A DNA stretch of 64,000 bases from Chryseobacterium pennipullorum (GCF_003384725.1 NZ_QNVV01000014.1:1-64000); one strand, 5' to 3'; positions 53,019 to 62,290 are shown, counted from the stretch's first letter. The notes: generated by a model from the letters alone, not told the origin. Made by a program: numbers and translations.

Positions 53019-55514
53019 TCAGATCAGTCCAAACTGTTCAAAGTGATGGGTAAAATGTTTTTTGTGCATCAATTCCCACATCTCCTTGTTGAGTTTTCCA
53101 AATACAAAGTTCATATGTTCTGCCTGTGGATTTTCTTTGTAATAGATTGCAAAGCGCTTCAGGTTCTCAATGAATGACTGTTTGGCAGCTTCCAGATTCT
53201 TGTGGGTCAGTTCCGGAAGTGAACCATCCTGTGGTAAAAACGGAGCCGTAAATTCTTTTGGCATTGCTCTATGGTTATATAATGAATCCTGCCATTTTTC
53301 AAGATGTTCATCCGGAGTGAAGCATTTTTCTGCCTCAGGCTCGCCCAAACTTACCAGTAAAGCTTGCTCAAGATGCTCAATCATTTGCTGTGGAGACATT
53401 TTCCCCCAAAGCGCAGGAGTACTTTCCGTTAATCCATTTAACATTTTCTGAACATTTTTCACATTCAGATCAATGAAAGGAGATTGTTTTGCCACCAATG
53501 TTAAAATCGTAGCAACGCAAACGACCTCATCTCTTTGATTAATTACTTCAACCAGCCATTTCACAACACCGGAAGGAATGTTTCTTCCCTTTACGCCTCT
53601 GTTGATCTTTTCTTTTGCAGTTAAGTACACTGTGATGGTATCACCGGCGTACACAGGTTTGAAGAAACTGCATTCTTCCAGCCCATAATTGGCAATAACC
53701 GGTCCTTTTTTACCAGAAACGAATAGTCCTGCTGCGGCTGAAAGGATAAAATATCCGTGAGCAACTGTTTTATCGAAGATCGTTCCAGATAAACTTGTTG
53801 CATCAGTGTGAGCATAGAAATGATCCCAAGATACATTGGAGAAGTTTACAATATCTGCATCGGTAACCGTTCTACCTGCTGTTTCTAAAGAATCTCCAAC
53901 CTCAACTTCCTCAAAATATTTCTGGAAAGGATGCTTATCTGAGAATTTCTTCTCCGCCCCTTGCTGATAAATTTTAGTAATAGCTTTCAATACATCAGGA
54001 GATCCCTGAATAGCTGTTTTTTGTAAGAAAAAATGAAGTCCGCTCAAGCCTCCCATTTCTTCTCCACCTCCTGCTCTACCAGGCCCTCCATGCATCAATG
54101 TTGGAAGTGGCGAACCGTGTCCTGTACTTTCTTTAGCATTGTCTCTGTTGAGCACAAAGATTCTTCCATGTTGAGAAGCCATTTTCCAGGAGGTTTCTGC
54201 AATGAAGTTTTCATCGTGAGAAACAATAGATCCTACTAAACTTCCTTTTCCTCTTTTTGCCAGGGCAGCGGCTTCTTCAGCATCTTTATACGGCATTAAT
54301 GTAGATACCGGTCCGAAAGCTTCTACATCGTGAGAGATATTTTTCTCGAAAGGACTGTCATTAAGGAATAATTTCGGGCTCATAAATGCTCCGTTTTCAT
54401 AGTCTGCATCTACAAGTTCGTGTTTCCCGTCATATATAAGCTCTGTTTCTGCTTTTAACAGGTCTACTTTTTTCAGAACTTCTTCATATTGCTGCCTTCC
54501 CACCAAAGACCCCATTTTGGTTTCTCTGCTTAATGGGTTTCCGATTTTAGTCTGATCCAAAGCTTTAGATAAAGCATTCTGAACGTCACCGATTAAATGT
54601 TCCGGAACGATAATTCTTCTGATCGCGGTACATTTCTGTCCTGCTTTTGTAGTCATTTCGTTACGAACTTCTTTGATGAATAAGTCAAATTCTGGAGTTC
54701 CCGGTTTTGCTTCCAGTCCAAGGATAGAACAGTTCAGGGAATCTGCTTCCATATTGAAACGAACGGCATTTCCTGCAATAGAAGGAAGAGATTTTAATTT
54801 TCTACCTGTATGGGCAGAACCTGTAAACAATACAGAATCTCCATCCTGTACATAATCCAAAATATTTCCTGGCTCTCCGCAAACTAACTGAACTGCTCCT
54901 TCAGGTAATACTCCACTTTCAATCATATCCTGAAATACTGCGTTGGTAAGATAAGATCCGAAAGGAGATGGCTTCACAATAGAAGGAACACCTGCCAATA
55001 AGGAAGTAGAAAGCTTTTCCAACATTCCCCACACCGGAAAGTTATAGGCATTGATCTGTACAGAAACACCTTCACTAGGCGTTAGAATATGAGTTCCCAG
55101 GAAAGTTCCGTTAGCTGAAATTTTCTGAGTATCCCCATCTACCCAGAACGAAGTATTGGGAAGCATTCTTTTTGCCAATCCGGAATAGGTAAAGAAAGTT
55201 CCAAAGCCTCCTTCAATATCCACCCATGAATCCACATGGGTAGCTCCTGTTTTATATGATAAGTCGTAATATTTTTTCTTTCTTTCCAGCAGATAAAGTG
55301 CTACTTTTTTCAACATTTCCCCACGGTCATAGAACGTCATGGAAGAAAGGTTTTTATAGCCTACTGTTCTTCCATACTCCAGGGCCTGCTCAAAATTAAG
55401 CCCTTCCGTATCAGAAACAGCCACCTGTTCACCGGTAACGGCATTGTATAAAGGAACTCCGCTTCCGGTACCTTCTACCCATTCTCCGTAGATATAGTTT
55501 TTTAACTTTTCCAT
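53019..55514 (-). CDS. paaZ: PaaZ, bifunctional oxepin-CoA hydrolase / aldehyde dehydrogenase, with C-terminal extension
   Basis: Opens the oxepin-CoA ring of phenylacetate degradation and oxidises the aldehyde. Residues ~1-515 are the aldehyde dehydrogenase (Glu256 in NMEADSLN, Cys295 in GQKCTAI). Residues ~530-680 are the MaoC-like hydratase ([20 protein letters not shown], then [15 protein letters not shown]). The protein is 831 residues, ~150 longer than E. coli PaaZ (681). The extra part ([20 protein letters not shown], with several histidines) resembles a DUF1569/DinB-like helical bundle of unknown purpose. It is the last paa gene of the operon before RAYT1. Confidence 0.94.
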   Translation of the reverse strand: MEKLKNYIYGEWVEGTGSGVPLYNAVTGEQVAVSDTEGLNFEQALEYGRTVGYKNLSSMTFYDRGEMLKKVALYLLERKKKYYDLSYKTGATHVDSWVDIEGGFGTFFTYSGLAKRMLPNTSFWVDGDTQKISANGTFLGTHILTPSEGVSVQINAYNFPVWGMLEKLSTSLLAGVPSIVKPSPFGSYLTNAVFQDMIESGVLPEGAVQLVCGEPGNILDYVQDGDSVLFTGSAHTGRKLKSLPSIAGNAVRFNMEADSLNCSILGLEAKPGTPEFDLFIKEVRNEMTTKAGQKCTAIRRIIVPEHLIGDVQNALSKALDQTKIGNPLSRETKMGSLVGRQQYEEVLKKVDLLKAETELIYDGKHELVDADYENGAFMSPKLFLNDSPFEKNISHDVEAFGPVSTLMPYKDAEEAAALAKRGKGSLVGSIVSHDENFIAETSWKMASQHGRIFVLNRDNAKESTGHGSPLPTLMHGGPGRAGGGEEMGGLSGLHFFLQKTAIQGSPDVLKAITKIYQQGAEKKFSDKHPFQKYFEEVEVGDSLETAGRTVTDADIVNFSNVSWDHFYAHTDATSLSGTIFDKTVAHGYFILSAAAGLFVSGKKGPVIANYGLEECSFFKPVYAGDTITVYLTAKEKINRGVKGRNIPSGVVKWLVEVINQRDEVVCVATILTLVAKQSPFIDLNVKNVQKMLNGLTESTPALWGKMSPQQMIEHLEQALLVSLGEPEAEKCFTPDEHLEKWQDSLYNHRAMPKEFTAPFLPQDGSLPELTHKNLEAAKQSFIENLKRFAIYYKENPQAEHMNFVFGKLNKEMWELMHKKHFTHHFEQFGLI

Positions 55515-55557
55515 ATAGTTTTTACTTTTTACTTAAATTATTTTAATAAACTTACCT

Positions 55558-55590
55558 AAACCTTATAGGTCTTAAAAACCTATAAGGTTT
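55558..55590. repeat. palindrome upstream of paaZ
   Basis: A perfect 13-base-pair stem (AAACCTTATAGGT / ACCTATAAGGTTT) with a 7-base loop. Same AGGT-AACCT design as the RAYT1 palindromes and the one at 57088. It lies between the esterase stop and paaZ start. Confidence 0.8.
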
Positions 55591-55619
55591 GAACCTGTAA
55601 TCAGTTTTTCAGATAAAAA

Positions 55620-56447
55620 TTACTTGGGCTCCTGATATGGGAACAATTTCACCAAGCCTTCGTACAGACTCCTGTGAAGAATCGTTGCGTGATTGTCTGT
55701 TTCCATCATTTTATATTCTAATGTCCAGTTTTTCTTTCCTGCTTTGTTTAAAGCATCATAGAAAGCTTCAGCATCTTTTATCATTACAGGATGTTCTCCT
55801 TTTCCTACGGAAACATAAACAAATTTTTTATTATCTGCAGATTTAGAAAGTAATTCAGGGGCCTGCTTTAAGAGACTTTCATCATCCCACCATAAACTCG
55901 GGCTGATGATGAAATAATTGTTAAACATTTCCGGTTTTTTCAAAAGAATTTCTGTTGCCAAAAGCCCTCCTAAAGATTGACCGAACAGATATTTCTCTGT
56001 TGTTTTAAACTGACTTTCCACATAAGGCTTCAATTCTTTTTCAAAAAAAGTGATAAACTTATCAGAATGTCCTGTTGTAGGATAATCTTTCTGTAAATCC
56101 TTCAAGTCTGTATGAAAGGTAAAATCTCTCTTTCTATCTATATTCGCTATTCCAACCACAATGGTTTCCGGCATGGAATACATCTGATTAAAAAACTGCA
56201 CCAATCCCGAAACATGAATAAAATCTTCATTTATGCTTCCATCTAAAAGATAGATGATTGGGTACGCTTTTGATTTATCAAAATTTTGAGGAAGATAGAT
56301 GTTTAATGTTCTTTCTTCATTCAATGTTTTAGACCTAATAGTCCTCACTTCTCCTATCGTAAGTGGTTTTGTAGTAACAGTCTGTGCTGAAACCATATAA
56401 TTAACCGCAAACATTATGCTCCATACAAGAGCAATTTTCTTAATCAT
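55620..56447 (-). CDS. secreted alpha/beta hydrolase of the esterase D/Fes type
   Basis: A 275-residue exported alpha/beta hydrolase with signal peptide (residues 1-21). Nucleophile Ser158 lies in FGQSLGG, and a plausible catalytic His in TDNHATILHRSLYEG. The early strand YPIIYLLDGSINED is typical of this esterase group, which includes ferric-enterobactin esterases. It is inserted in the paa operon between RAYT2 and paaZ, with no obvious role in phenylacetate degradation. Substrate unknown. Confidence 0.85.
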   Translation of the reverse strand: MIKKIALVWSIMFAVNYMVSAQTVTTKPLTIGEVRTIRSKTLNEERTLNIYLPQNFDKSKAYPIIYLLDGSINEDFIHVSGLVQFFNQMYSMPETIVVGIANIDRKRDFTFHTDLKDLQKDYPTTGHSDKFITFFEKELKPYVESQFKTTEKYLFGQSLGGLLATEILLKKPEMFNNYFIISPSLWWDDESLLKQAPELLSKSADNKKFVYVSVGKGEHPVMIKDAEAFYDALNKAGKKNWTLEYKMMETDNHATILHRSLYEGLVKLFPYQEPK

Positions 56448-56484
56448 ATTTAATTTTTATCTTCAAGTTTAGTTTTAAAAATTT

Positions 56485-57063
56485 TTATTCTAAATCCATA
56501 AAATCATATTCTACATTAGAAACATGATATTTGATAAAATCTTCTACTGTATCGAAATATTCCATCAAATGCATTCTCTCTACCTTACTGGGTTTAGTTA
56601 AATTGACATAAGCGCTATATGATGTATATTTCCATTGGTTAATATCATTTACAAAACCATGATTTACGGGATTGTTGTGAATATAATGTAATACCTTTAA
56701 TAAATATTTTTCATCCTGAACCTTTTTCCTCTTTATTGTATTAAGAAAAAGAGCACCTTTCCTATTGTATTTTTTGTTATAAGCTTTAGCGTAAGCATTC
56801 AATAAATCACTGAAGGGCTTCATTAGAAATGAATGTTCCCTTTCATTATCAACACCATCAAAATTTTTAAACCTCAATAATATGTGAAAGTGATTTGGTA
56901 ATAGGCAATAAGCATATATATCTGCTATTGGAATAATGTATTTATCAATCTTTTCCATAAAAAAATGATAATTTGAAGCCTCACGAAAAATAATTTCTTC
57001 CCCATTTACATGAGAAAAGATGTGATAGATTCCTTCGAATTCAAAGCTTTCTGTATTAACCAT
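56485..57063 (-). CDS. REP-associated tyrosine transposase (RAYT) 2
   Basis: A 192-residue RAYT-family protein: HUH motif in LLPNHFHILLRF, probable catalytic tyrosine in VLHYIHNNPVNHG. It is distinct in sequence from RAYT1. A palindrome lies 25 bases upstream of its start (57088) and another (55558) beyond the esterase gene. It separates paaY from paaZ in the operon. Confidence 0.88.
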   Translation of the reverse strand: MVNTESFEFEGIYHIFSHVNGEEIIFREASNYHFFMEKIDKYIIPIADIYAYCLLPNHFHILLRFKNFDGVDNEREHSFLMKPFSDLLNAYAKAYNKKYNRKGALFLNTIKRKKVQDEKYLLKVLHYIHNNPVNHGFVNDINQWKYTSYSAYVNLTKPSKVERMHLMEYFDTVEDFIKYHVSNVEYDFMDLE

Positions 57064-57087
57064 TTTTTAATTTGATATCTACTCTGT

Positions 57088-57122
57088 TAAACCTAACAGG
57101 TTTCTAAAACCTGTTAGGTTTA
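57088..57122. repeat. palindrome upstream of RAYT2
   Basis: A perfect 16-base-pair stem (TAAACCTAACAGGTTT / AAACCTGTTAGGTTTA) with a 3-base loop, between the paaY stop and the RAYT2 start. It shares the AGGTTT-AAACCT core with the other three palindromes. Confidence 0.85.
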
Positions 57123-57135
57123 GATCACAATATAT

Positions 57136-57729
57136 TTATTTCACATCATCCCAGATACTGTAATCTACAATTTTTGTTGGAGTTTGCTGAACATACTCTG
57201 TAAATGGCTCACAAGGCAGAATGGCTTCTTTACCTTCTCTAGCCAGTTCCTGATACAGTTTTGTTCCTTCTGTTTTCCAATGAATCATTTCATCAGAAAC
57301 ATCACGAATAACTTTTGCAGGGCTTCCTACAATCAGTTTTCTGGGTTCACATCTGAAGTTGGCAGGAACAAAAGCTAAAGCACCGACAATACTTTCGTCA
57401 CCGATATAAGCTTTGTCCATCACCACAGAATTCATTCCGATCAAACAGTTTTTTCCGATATGCCCTGAGTGAATAATTGCTCCATGCCCGATATGGGCAG
57501 ATTCTTCCAAAATGGTTTCTATATTCGGGAAAACATGAAGCGTACAGTTCTCCTGTACATTGGCTCCGTCTTTGATAATAATTTTTCCCCAGTCGCCACG
57601 GACAACCGCGTTAGGACCTATATAGACTTCTTCACCAATTTCCACATTACCAATAATTACAGCCTGTGGATGAATATAGGCAGAAGGCTTTATAATGGGA
57701 CGGATTCCGTGATATGAGTAGATGTTCAT
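57136..57729 (-). CDS. paaY: PaaY, hexapeptide-repeat thioesterase / gamma-carbonic-anhydrase-like
   Basis: A 197-residue left-handed beta-helix protein of the hexapeptide transferase family. Repeats start at PSAYIHPQAVIIGNVEIGEEV, with the metal-site histidines in ESAHIGHGAIIHSGHI. PaaY is a thioesterase that clears dead-end CoA thioesters during phenylacetate breakdown. The ATG at 57729 (MNIYSYHGIRP) is chosen; an upstream ATG at 57786 would place the start inside the AT-rich repeat and disagrees with family N-termini. Downstream of paaJ, upstream of RAYT2. Confidence 0.9.
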   Translation of the reverse strand: MNIYSYHGIRPIIKPSAYIHPQAVIIGNVEIGEEVYIGPNAVVRGDWGKIIIKDGANVQENCTLHVFPNIETILEESAHIGHGAIIHSGHIGKNCLIGMNSVVMDKAYIGDESIVGALAFVPANFRCEPRKLIVGSPAKVIRDVSDEMIHWKTEGTKLYQELAREGKEAILPCEPFTEYVQQTPTKIVDYSIWDDVK

Positions 57730-57736
57730 ATTTTTT

Positions 57737-57830
57737 AATTTGAGAATTTGAGAATGAGTTAATTTGAAAATTAATAATGTCGCCAAACATGTTCAACTTC
57801 TCAAATTATTACATTTTCAAATTGATTTAT
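57737..57830. repeat. AT-rich inverted-repeat element E1 (empty form)
   Basis: Left half at 57737-57773 (starts AATTTGAGAATTTGAGAATG), right half at 57790-57830 (ends TTTTCAAATTGATTTAT), a 16-base spacer. The halves are imperfect inverted repeats. The left half matches 36 of 37 bases of 61863-61899 and the right half 36 of 41 of 62250-62290, where the four-helix-bundle gene lies between. Sits between paaY and paaJ. Confidence 0.8.
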
Positions 57831-59032
57831 ACTTTTTCAATGATCATTGCATAACCTTGTCCAACACCAATACAAAGGGTACATAATGCATATTTTTTAT
57901 CCTGCTTCTGAAGTTCCATGGCTGCAGAACCAATAATTCTTGCTCCTGAAACTCCCAGTGGGTGACCAATGGCGATAGCTCCACCATTTGGATTTATTCT
58001 TGCATCATCATCCTGTAGACCTAAGCTTCTTGTTACGGCTAAAGCCTGTGCAGCAAAAGCTTCATTTAGCTCAATGATATCCATATCCTCAAGAGATAGA
58101 TCTAATCTTTTTAATAACTTCTGAGTAGCTTCTACAGGTCCGATTCCCATAATTCTAGGCTCGACTCCTGCTACAGAAGATCCTAAAATTTTAGCTTTTG
58201 GTTTTAATCCGTATTTTTTTACAGCTTCTTCGCTGGCTAAGATCAAAGCTGCGGCACCATCATTCATACCTGAAGCATTTCCGGCAGTTACTGTTCCTTC
58301 TTTTCTGAAAGCTGGGCGAAGTTTTCCTAATCCTTCCATGGAAGAAGTTGGTTTAATAAACTCGTCTTTTTCAAAAATAATTGGATCTCCTTTTCTCTGT
58401 GGAATTTCAACTTTTACAATTTCTTCAGCCAATCTTCCGCTTTCCTGTGCTTTGGTAGCTTTTTGCTGAGACCACAGGGCAAATTTGTCCTGATCTTCTC
58501 TGTTGATCTGGTGCATGTCTGCAAGATTTTCTGCAGTTTCACCCATACCATCAACGCCATACATTTCTTTCATTTTGGGATTGATAAATCTCCATCCGAA
58601 AGTGGTATCATACATCTGACTGTCTCTTCCATAAGCAGCACTTGGTTTGGACAATACATAAGGAGAGCGCGTCATATGCTCCACTCCACCCGCAATATAA
58701 ATTTCGCCTTCACCAGCTGCAATAGAACGGAAAGCATTGGCTACTGCAGACATTCCTGAAGCGCACAGTCTATTTACCGTCTCACCTCCAATTTTATATG
58801 GAAGCCCAGCCAACAAAAGTCCCATTCTGGCCACGTTTCTGTTATCTTCCCCAGCCTGATTCGCACATCCGAAGATCACATCTTCAATTTCCTCCACAGG
58901 AACCTGTGGGTTTCTTGCTACTACCTCTTTGATAACAATAGCTGCCAAATCATCTGCTCTTACTTCTGATAAACCTCCCTGTAGTTTTGAAATGGGAGTT
59001 CGGACATAGTCTATGATGTATACGTTATTCAT
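57827..59032 (-). CDS. paaJ: 3-oxoadipyl-CoA thiolase
   Basis: A 401-residue thiolase cleaving 3-oxoadipyl-CoA (and the 3-oxo-5,6-dehydrosuberyl-CoA intermediate) to acetyl-CoA and succinyl-CoA. Catalytic Cys90 is in VNRLCASGMSA, His in NPNGGAIAIGHPLGVSG, and the second Cys in CTLCIGVGQG. The length is normal. Operon placement with other paa genes supports PaaJ over PcaF. DUF6624 gene lies upstream. Confidence 0.94.
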   Translation of the reverse strand: MNNVYIIDYVRTPISKLQGGLSEVRADDLAAIVIKEVVARNPQVPVEEIEDVIFGCANQAGEDNRNVARMGLLLAGLPYKIGGETVNRLCASGMSAVANAFRSIAAGEGEIYIAGGVEHMTRSPYVLSKPSAAYGRDSQMYDTTFGWRFINPKMKEMYGVDGMGETAENLADMHQINREDQDKFALWSQQKATKAQESGRLAEEIVKVEIPQRKGDPIIFEKDEFIKPTSSMEGLGKLRPAFRKEGTVTAGNASGMNDGAAALILASEEAVKKYGLKPKAKILGSSVAGVEPRIMGIGPVEATQKLLKRLDLSLEDMDIIELNEAFAAQALAVTRSLGLQDDDARINPNGGAIAIGHPLGVSGARIIGSAAMELQKQDKKYALCTLCIGVGQGYAMIIEKV

Positions 59033-59167
59033 TATTTTATAATTTAACCATGTGTCAGTTTAGCAACATAAGAATGAATTTTTCTATTTTGTTGATAACC
59101 TGTACATTTCATTTAGGTATATTAACTTTATTGCTTTGTAATTTTTAATTTTGTTTCTGATATTACT

Positions 59168-59869
59168 TCAGTGTTGGATTTCTTTCGCTTCTATCCTCTC
59201 TTTTTTGACATCATCTAGTGTATATATTCTATAAATAAAGGCTTCTCCATAAAGGCTTTTAGCATATTCTTCCATCGTATTGGGAAAACCGGCTTCTTTT
59301 CTTCTCTTATTTACATTTACCGGATCTTTTATTGGCCAGATATATTGTGTTTCATATGCTTTTCCGTTTTCTTCCCAGAACTTTCCACTTCCCTGTGTTC
59401 CGTAGATCTGCTCCAGACCAGTCTGCATAAGATATCGATCCTCCATCATCGCCACCCAGGTAAATGGAATTTCCTTCTTTTTTCCGGCATCTTTAATCAG
59501 TGGCAGATATTTTCCAATTTTAGCGGAATGCTGAATAACATACCATGCTGCTTTATTTGTAGGCTCTCCCACAAGTGTTTTTCCCGGATAGCCATATTGA
59601 GAAATAATCTTTTCAACTTTCATCATATTCAGGCTATCTCGCTCCACGACCAACTGCCAGCTTTTCTTTTTGAATTCTTCTTTATCAATATTCAAATCTT
59701 TCAACAGCTGCTCTTTTTTCTCTGGAGTTATCCCATCAAAAAGCATTCTGTATCCCTGATCCATCTTCATGACTTCATCAAGTTCTTTTTTCAAAGTCTC
59801 ATTTACTTTCTGTTGTGCATTCATCAGGAAAGTTGAAATCGCCAAAAGCAAGGCAATTATTTTTCTCAT
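59168..59869 (-). CDS. DUF6624-like exported protein
   Basis: A 233-residue protein with a signal peptide (residues 1-18, IIALLLAISTFLMNAQ). The sequence AWYVIQHSAKIGKYLPLIKD and MMEDRYLMQTGLEQIYGTQG matches the DUF6624 pattern as I recall it. No known function. It is embedded in the paa operon between paaI and paaJ, which is atypical. It is likely an insertion rather than a pathway component. Confidence 0.75.
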   Translation of the reverse strand: MRKIIALLLAISTFLMNAQQKVNETLKKELDEVMKMDQGYRMLFDGITPEKKEQLLKDLNIDKEEFKKKSWQLVVERDSLNMMKVEKIISQYGYPGKTLVGEPTNKAAWYVIQHSAKIGKYLPLIKDAGKKKEIPFTWVAMMEDRYLMQTGLEQIYGTQGSGKFWEENGKAYETQYIWPIKDPVNVNKRRKEAGFPNTMEEYAKSLYGEAFIYRIYTLDDVKKERIEAKEIQH

Positions 59870-59899
59870 TTTGTTTAATCTGGTTCTGGTATTCGTTTT

Positions 59900-60313
59900 T
59901 TATAAGTCGGTTACTTTTTTTCCTATTTTGTAGACTGTTCCTACAAATTTCGCGATCAGCTCCTGATCTTGATTAGTAATCTTAATGTCATAAACAGCTG
60001 TCTTTCTGGTATCGTTCACCAAGATGCTTTCTGCTCTGAAAACATCCCCTTCTTTTCCTGCTTTCGTAAAATTAATGATACAGTTTAAAGCTACGGCAGC
60101 ATCTCCTGTATTGTTGGAAGAAAAAGCCAGTGCTGAATCTGCAAAGGCAAAAGTAACTCCACCATGCACCGTTCTAAGCCCATTAATCATATCTTTCTTG
60201 ATGGGCATTTCTATTAAACAGTAATTTTCTTTCACTTCAATCATTTTGATATTCATCCATTGGGAAAAATAATCCTGATTGAACATATAATCTGCAACTT
60301 GTCTTGGATTCAT
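59900..60313 (-). CDS. paaI: PaaI, phenylacetate-pathway hotdog thioesterase
   Basis: A 137-residue hotdog-fold thioesterase that hydrolyses ring-hydroxylated phenylacetyl-CoA and similar dead-end products, protecting free CoA. The conserved segment MINGLRTVHGGVTFAFADSALAFSSN holds the family active-site region. It starts two bases after the 105-residue gene on the same strand. Confidence 0.93.
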   Translation of the reverse strand: MNPRQVADYMFNQDYFSQWMNIKMIEVKENYCLIEMPIKKDMINGLRTVHGGVTFAFADSALAFSSNNTGDAAVALNCIINFTKAGKEGDVFRAESILVNDTRKTAVYDIKITNQDQELIAKFVGTVYKIGKKVTDL

Positions 60314-60315
60314 TT

Positions 60316-60633
60316 CTACTCTTCTTTTGTTATTTCTTCATACAATTCATCTGATAACCTATCATAAATACTCATCGTTTTACCTAAAATCACCTGCTCG
60401 TATGAAAGGTGGATATCGGAATTGTCAGAGCTGTCTTCTGCTTCATACATTGCGGTTAAATCAATTCCACTTTCATTGGCTAGTCTTTTGATCAGCTCTT
60501 TATATTTTTCATTAAACTTTCCTAACAGCTCGAGCCTTTGCTCACCATTGACAGAGGAGGCCTCCTGAGTCAGATACTCTTTCTCAATTAAAAGCCTTGT
60601 TTCCAGTTCTGCTCTGAATTCTTCTATAATCAT
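60316..60633 (-). CDS. hypothetical protein in the paa operon
   Basis: A 105-residue acidic protein, mostly helical, without signal or membrane helix. I do not recognise it. It ends two bases before paaI and begins after the element E2, inside the paa operon. It may be an assembly or regulatory partner of the pathway (inference from position). Confidence 0.65.
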   Translation of the reverse strand: MIIEEFRAELETRLLIEKEYLTQEASSVNGEQRLELLGKFNEKYKELIKRLANESGIDLTAMYEAEDSSDNSDIHLSYEQVILGKTMSIYDRLSDELYEEITKEE

Positions 60634-60639
60634 ACTATT

Positions 60640-60730
60640 AATTTGAAAATTAAATAAATTTGAGAATTTGAAAATGAAAATCTCTTATAATCAATTTTCA
60701 AATTGGTACATTTACAAATTATCTAATCAA
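60640..60730. repeat. AT-rich inverted-repeat element E2 (empty form, inverted)
   Basis: Left half at 60640-60677 and right half at 60691-60730 match the reverse complements of the right and left halves of the element at 61863-62290, more diverged (about 25 of 31 bases in the right half). The paaH stop lies in the right half. Confidence 0.65.
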
Positions 60731-61856
60731 TTTTACGAAGCAAAGGACTTTGTCGGTACCTTTCCTCCTGATATTCGCTGTAAAGATTCTGCAGGGTTTC
60801 GGAAATTTTTGAATACCCGATTTCCTGTCCCCAACCTAATAATCCCTTTGGATAATTTACTCCTTTCTGCATAGCTAGTTCAATGTCTTCATCATTAGCA
60901 ACACCTAATCTTTTGGCTTCAACCGCCTCGTTGATCAGCATGGAAATGATTCTTAAAAAGATCTGCTGATAAAGAGCATCATCTTTCTTTGCTTCCGGTT
61001 TTACAGCACCTTCACTATAGTCATAAAAGCCTTTTCCTGTTTTTCTGCCATGAAGTTTAGCTTCGGACATTCTCTGTTGAAGTAAAGAAGGCTTATATTT
61101 CGGATCGTAGAAATAATCTTTGTAAACGGTTGTTGTCACTGCAAAGTTCACATCTACTCCAATAAGATCCATTAATTCAAAAGGTCCCATTTTGAAATTT
61201 CCTAAGGTTTTCATTGCGTCATCCACCTGTGCCGGTGTTGCAATATTTTCTTCAACAATTCTTAATGCTTCACCATAGTATGGACGGGCAATTCTGTTGA
61301 CAATAAACCCAGGAATATCTTTAGCGATAACAGGCGTTTTACCCCAATCTTTCATGAGGTTGTATATTTTTTCTGCTAACGTTTTTTCTGTTAATAAAGA
61401 GGGAATTACTTCCACTAAAGGCATCAACGGAGCCGGATTGAAAAAGTGTATTCCGATGAAACGCTCCGGTTTCTTTAATTCTGCACCCAGAGAGGTGATA
61501 GAAATGGATGATGTATTGGTACCGATGATACAGTTTTCTGAAACATAGGTTTCGAGTTCTGTAAAAACCTTGGTTTTAATATCTTTGTTTTCAATGATCG
61601 CTTCGATAACCAAATCAGAATCTCTTAAGTCCTGCAAGACTTCTCCTTTAGAAATATTATTTCTGATTTCAATGGCTTTTTCATGAGAAATCTTACCTTT
61701 TTCCGATAATTTCTGAAGCGTTTTTTCTAAGCCCGAAAGCGCTTTATCTATTTGTGGAGCATTAGCATCGAATAAAACGACTTTGCATCCTGCGGTTGCA
61801 GCCACCTGAGCAATTCCAACGCCCATGGTCCCTGCACCAATAATTCCAATATTCAT
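60723..61856 (-). CDS. paaH: PaaH-type 3-hydroxyacyl-CoA dehydrogenase
   Basis: Oxidises 3-hydroxyadipyl-CoA to 3-oxoadipyl-CoA with NAD. Residues ~1-185 form a Rossmann domain (GIIGAGTMGVGIAQVAATAG), with catalytic-dyad segment GIHFFNPAPLMPLVEV (His) and the Asn/Ser in SSISITS. The C-terminal part (PGFIVNRIARPYYGEALRIVE) is the helical dimerisation domain. At 377 residues it has one C-terminal domain fewer than E. coli PaaH (~475). Follows the four-helix-bundle gene in the operon. Confidence 0.92.
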   Translation of the reverse strand: MNIGIIGAGTMGVGIAQVAATAGCKVVLFDANAPQIDKALSGLEKTLQKLSEKGKISHEKAIEIRNNISKGEVLQDLRDSDLVIEAIIENKDIKTKVFTELETYVSENCIIGTNTSSISITSLGAELKKPERFIGIHFFNPAPLMPLVEVIPSLLTEKTLAEKIYNLMKDWGKTPVIAKDIPGFIVNRIARPYYGEALRIVEENIATPAQVDDAMKTLGNFKMGPFELMDLIGVDVNFAVTTTVYKDYFYDPKYKPSLLQQRMSEAKLHGRKTGKGFYDYSEGAVKPEAKKDDALYQQIFLRIISMLINEAVEAKRLGVANDEDIELAMQKGVNYPKGLLGWGQEIGYSKISETLQNLYSEYQEERYRQSPLLRKID

Positions 61857-61862
61857 AGTTTT

Positions 61863-61899
61863 AATTTGAAAATTTGAGAATGAGTTAATTTGAAAATTA
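61863..61899. repeat. left half of AT-rich element E3 (with four-helix-bundle cargo)
   Basis: Begins AATTTGAAAATTTGAGAATG. 36 of 37 bases match the left half of E1 at 57737. The four-helix-bundle stop codon lies in its last three bases. Confidence 0.8.
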
Positions 61900-62250
61900 T
61901 TTAATTTTTGATGTTGAAATAATTTTAGAGAGAATTAATATAATTTCTTTTAAGTTTTTACATAAATTCTCATTCGGAGAACTCAGGAATGGTGATTGTA
62001 AACACAATAAAAGCCAGTACTCAGTTTCATCTGCTTCTTTAGCCGCAATTTTTATTTTATGAATAAAATCAGCCTTACTCTCAGCATTTTGAGCCTCTCT
62101 TACGTTGGCACCAATTGAAGTTCCGGATTTAAAAATTTGATTAGCAAGCGGAAATCTGTTTGCTTTATACAGGAGCTCAGAAAATTCAATAATATCTAAT
62201 GCAAATACAAAGGTTTTCTTTACAATAATATTTTCTCTATCGTCTCTCAT
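61897..62250 (-). CDS. four-helix-bundle protein (S23 / 23S intervening-sequence type)
   Basis: A 117-residue protein of the family first found in 23S rRNA intervening sequences. The conserved core QIFKSGTSIGANVREAQNAESKADFIHKIKIAAKEADETEYWL is clear. Function is unknown, though relatives work with diversity-generating retroelements. The ATG at 62250 lies inside the right repeat half (62249-62290), and its stop codon in the left half (61897-61899), so the repeats enclose the gene exactly. A TTG at 62256 would add two residues. It splits paaG from paaH. Confidence 0.9.
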   Translation of the reverse strand: MRDDRENIIVKKTFVFALDIIEFSELLYKANRFPLANQIFKSGTSIGANVREAQNAESKADFIHKIKIAAKEADETEYWLLLCLQSPFLSSPNENLCKNLKEIILILSKIISTSKIK

Positions 62251-62290
62251 TTTCAAATTCTCAAATTAACCCATTTTCAAATTGATTTAT
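62249..62290. repeat. right half of AT-rich element E3
   Basis: Ends TTTTCAAATTGATTTAT, matching 36 of 41 bases of the right half of E1 at 57790-57830. It contains the four-helix-bundle start codon and the paaG stop codon. Confidence 0.8.

Noticed and set aside
52201..57130. CRISPR array from the spaced palindromes
   Set aside because: Palindromes are kilobases apart, differ in arms and have no regular spacers or cas genes.
59345..59836. 163-codon open frame antisense to the DUF6624 gene
   Set aside because: The opposite frame has a signal peptide and family pattern; this one is Phe/Cys/His-rich shadow sequence.
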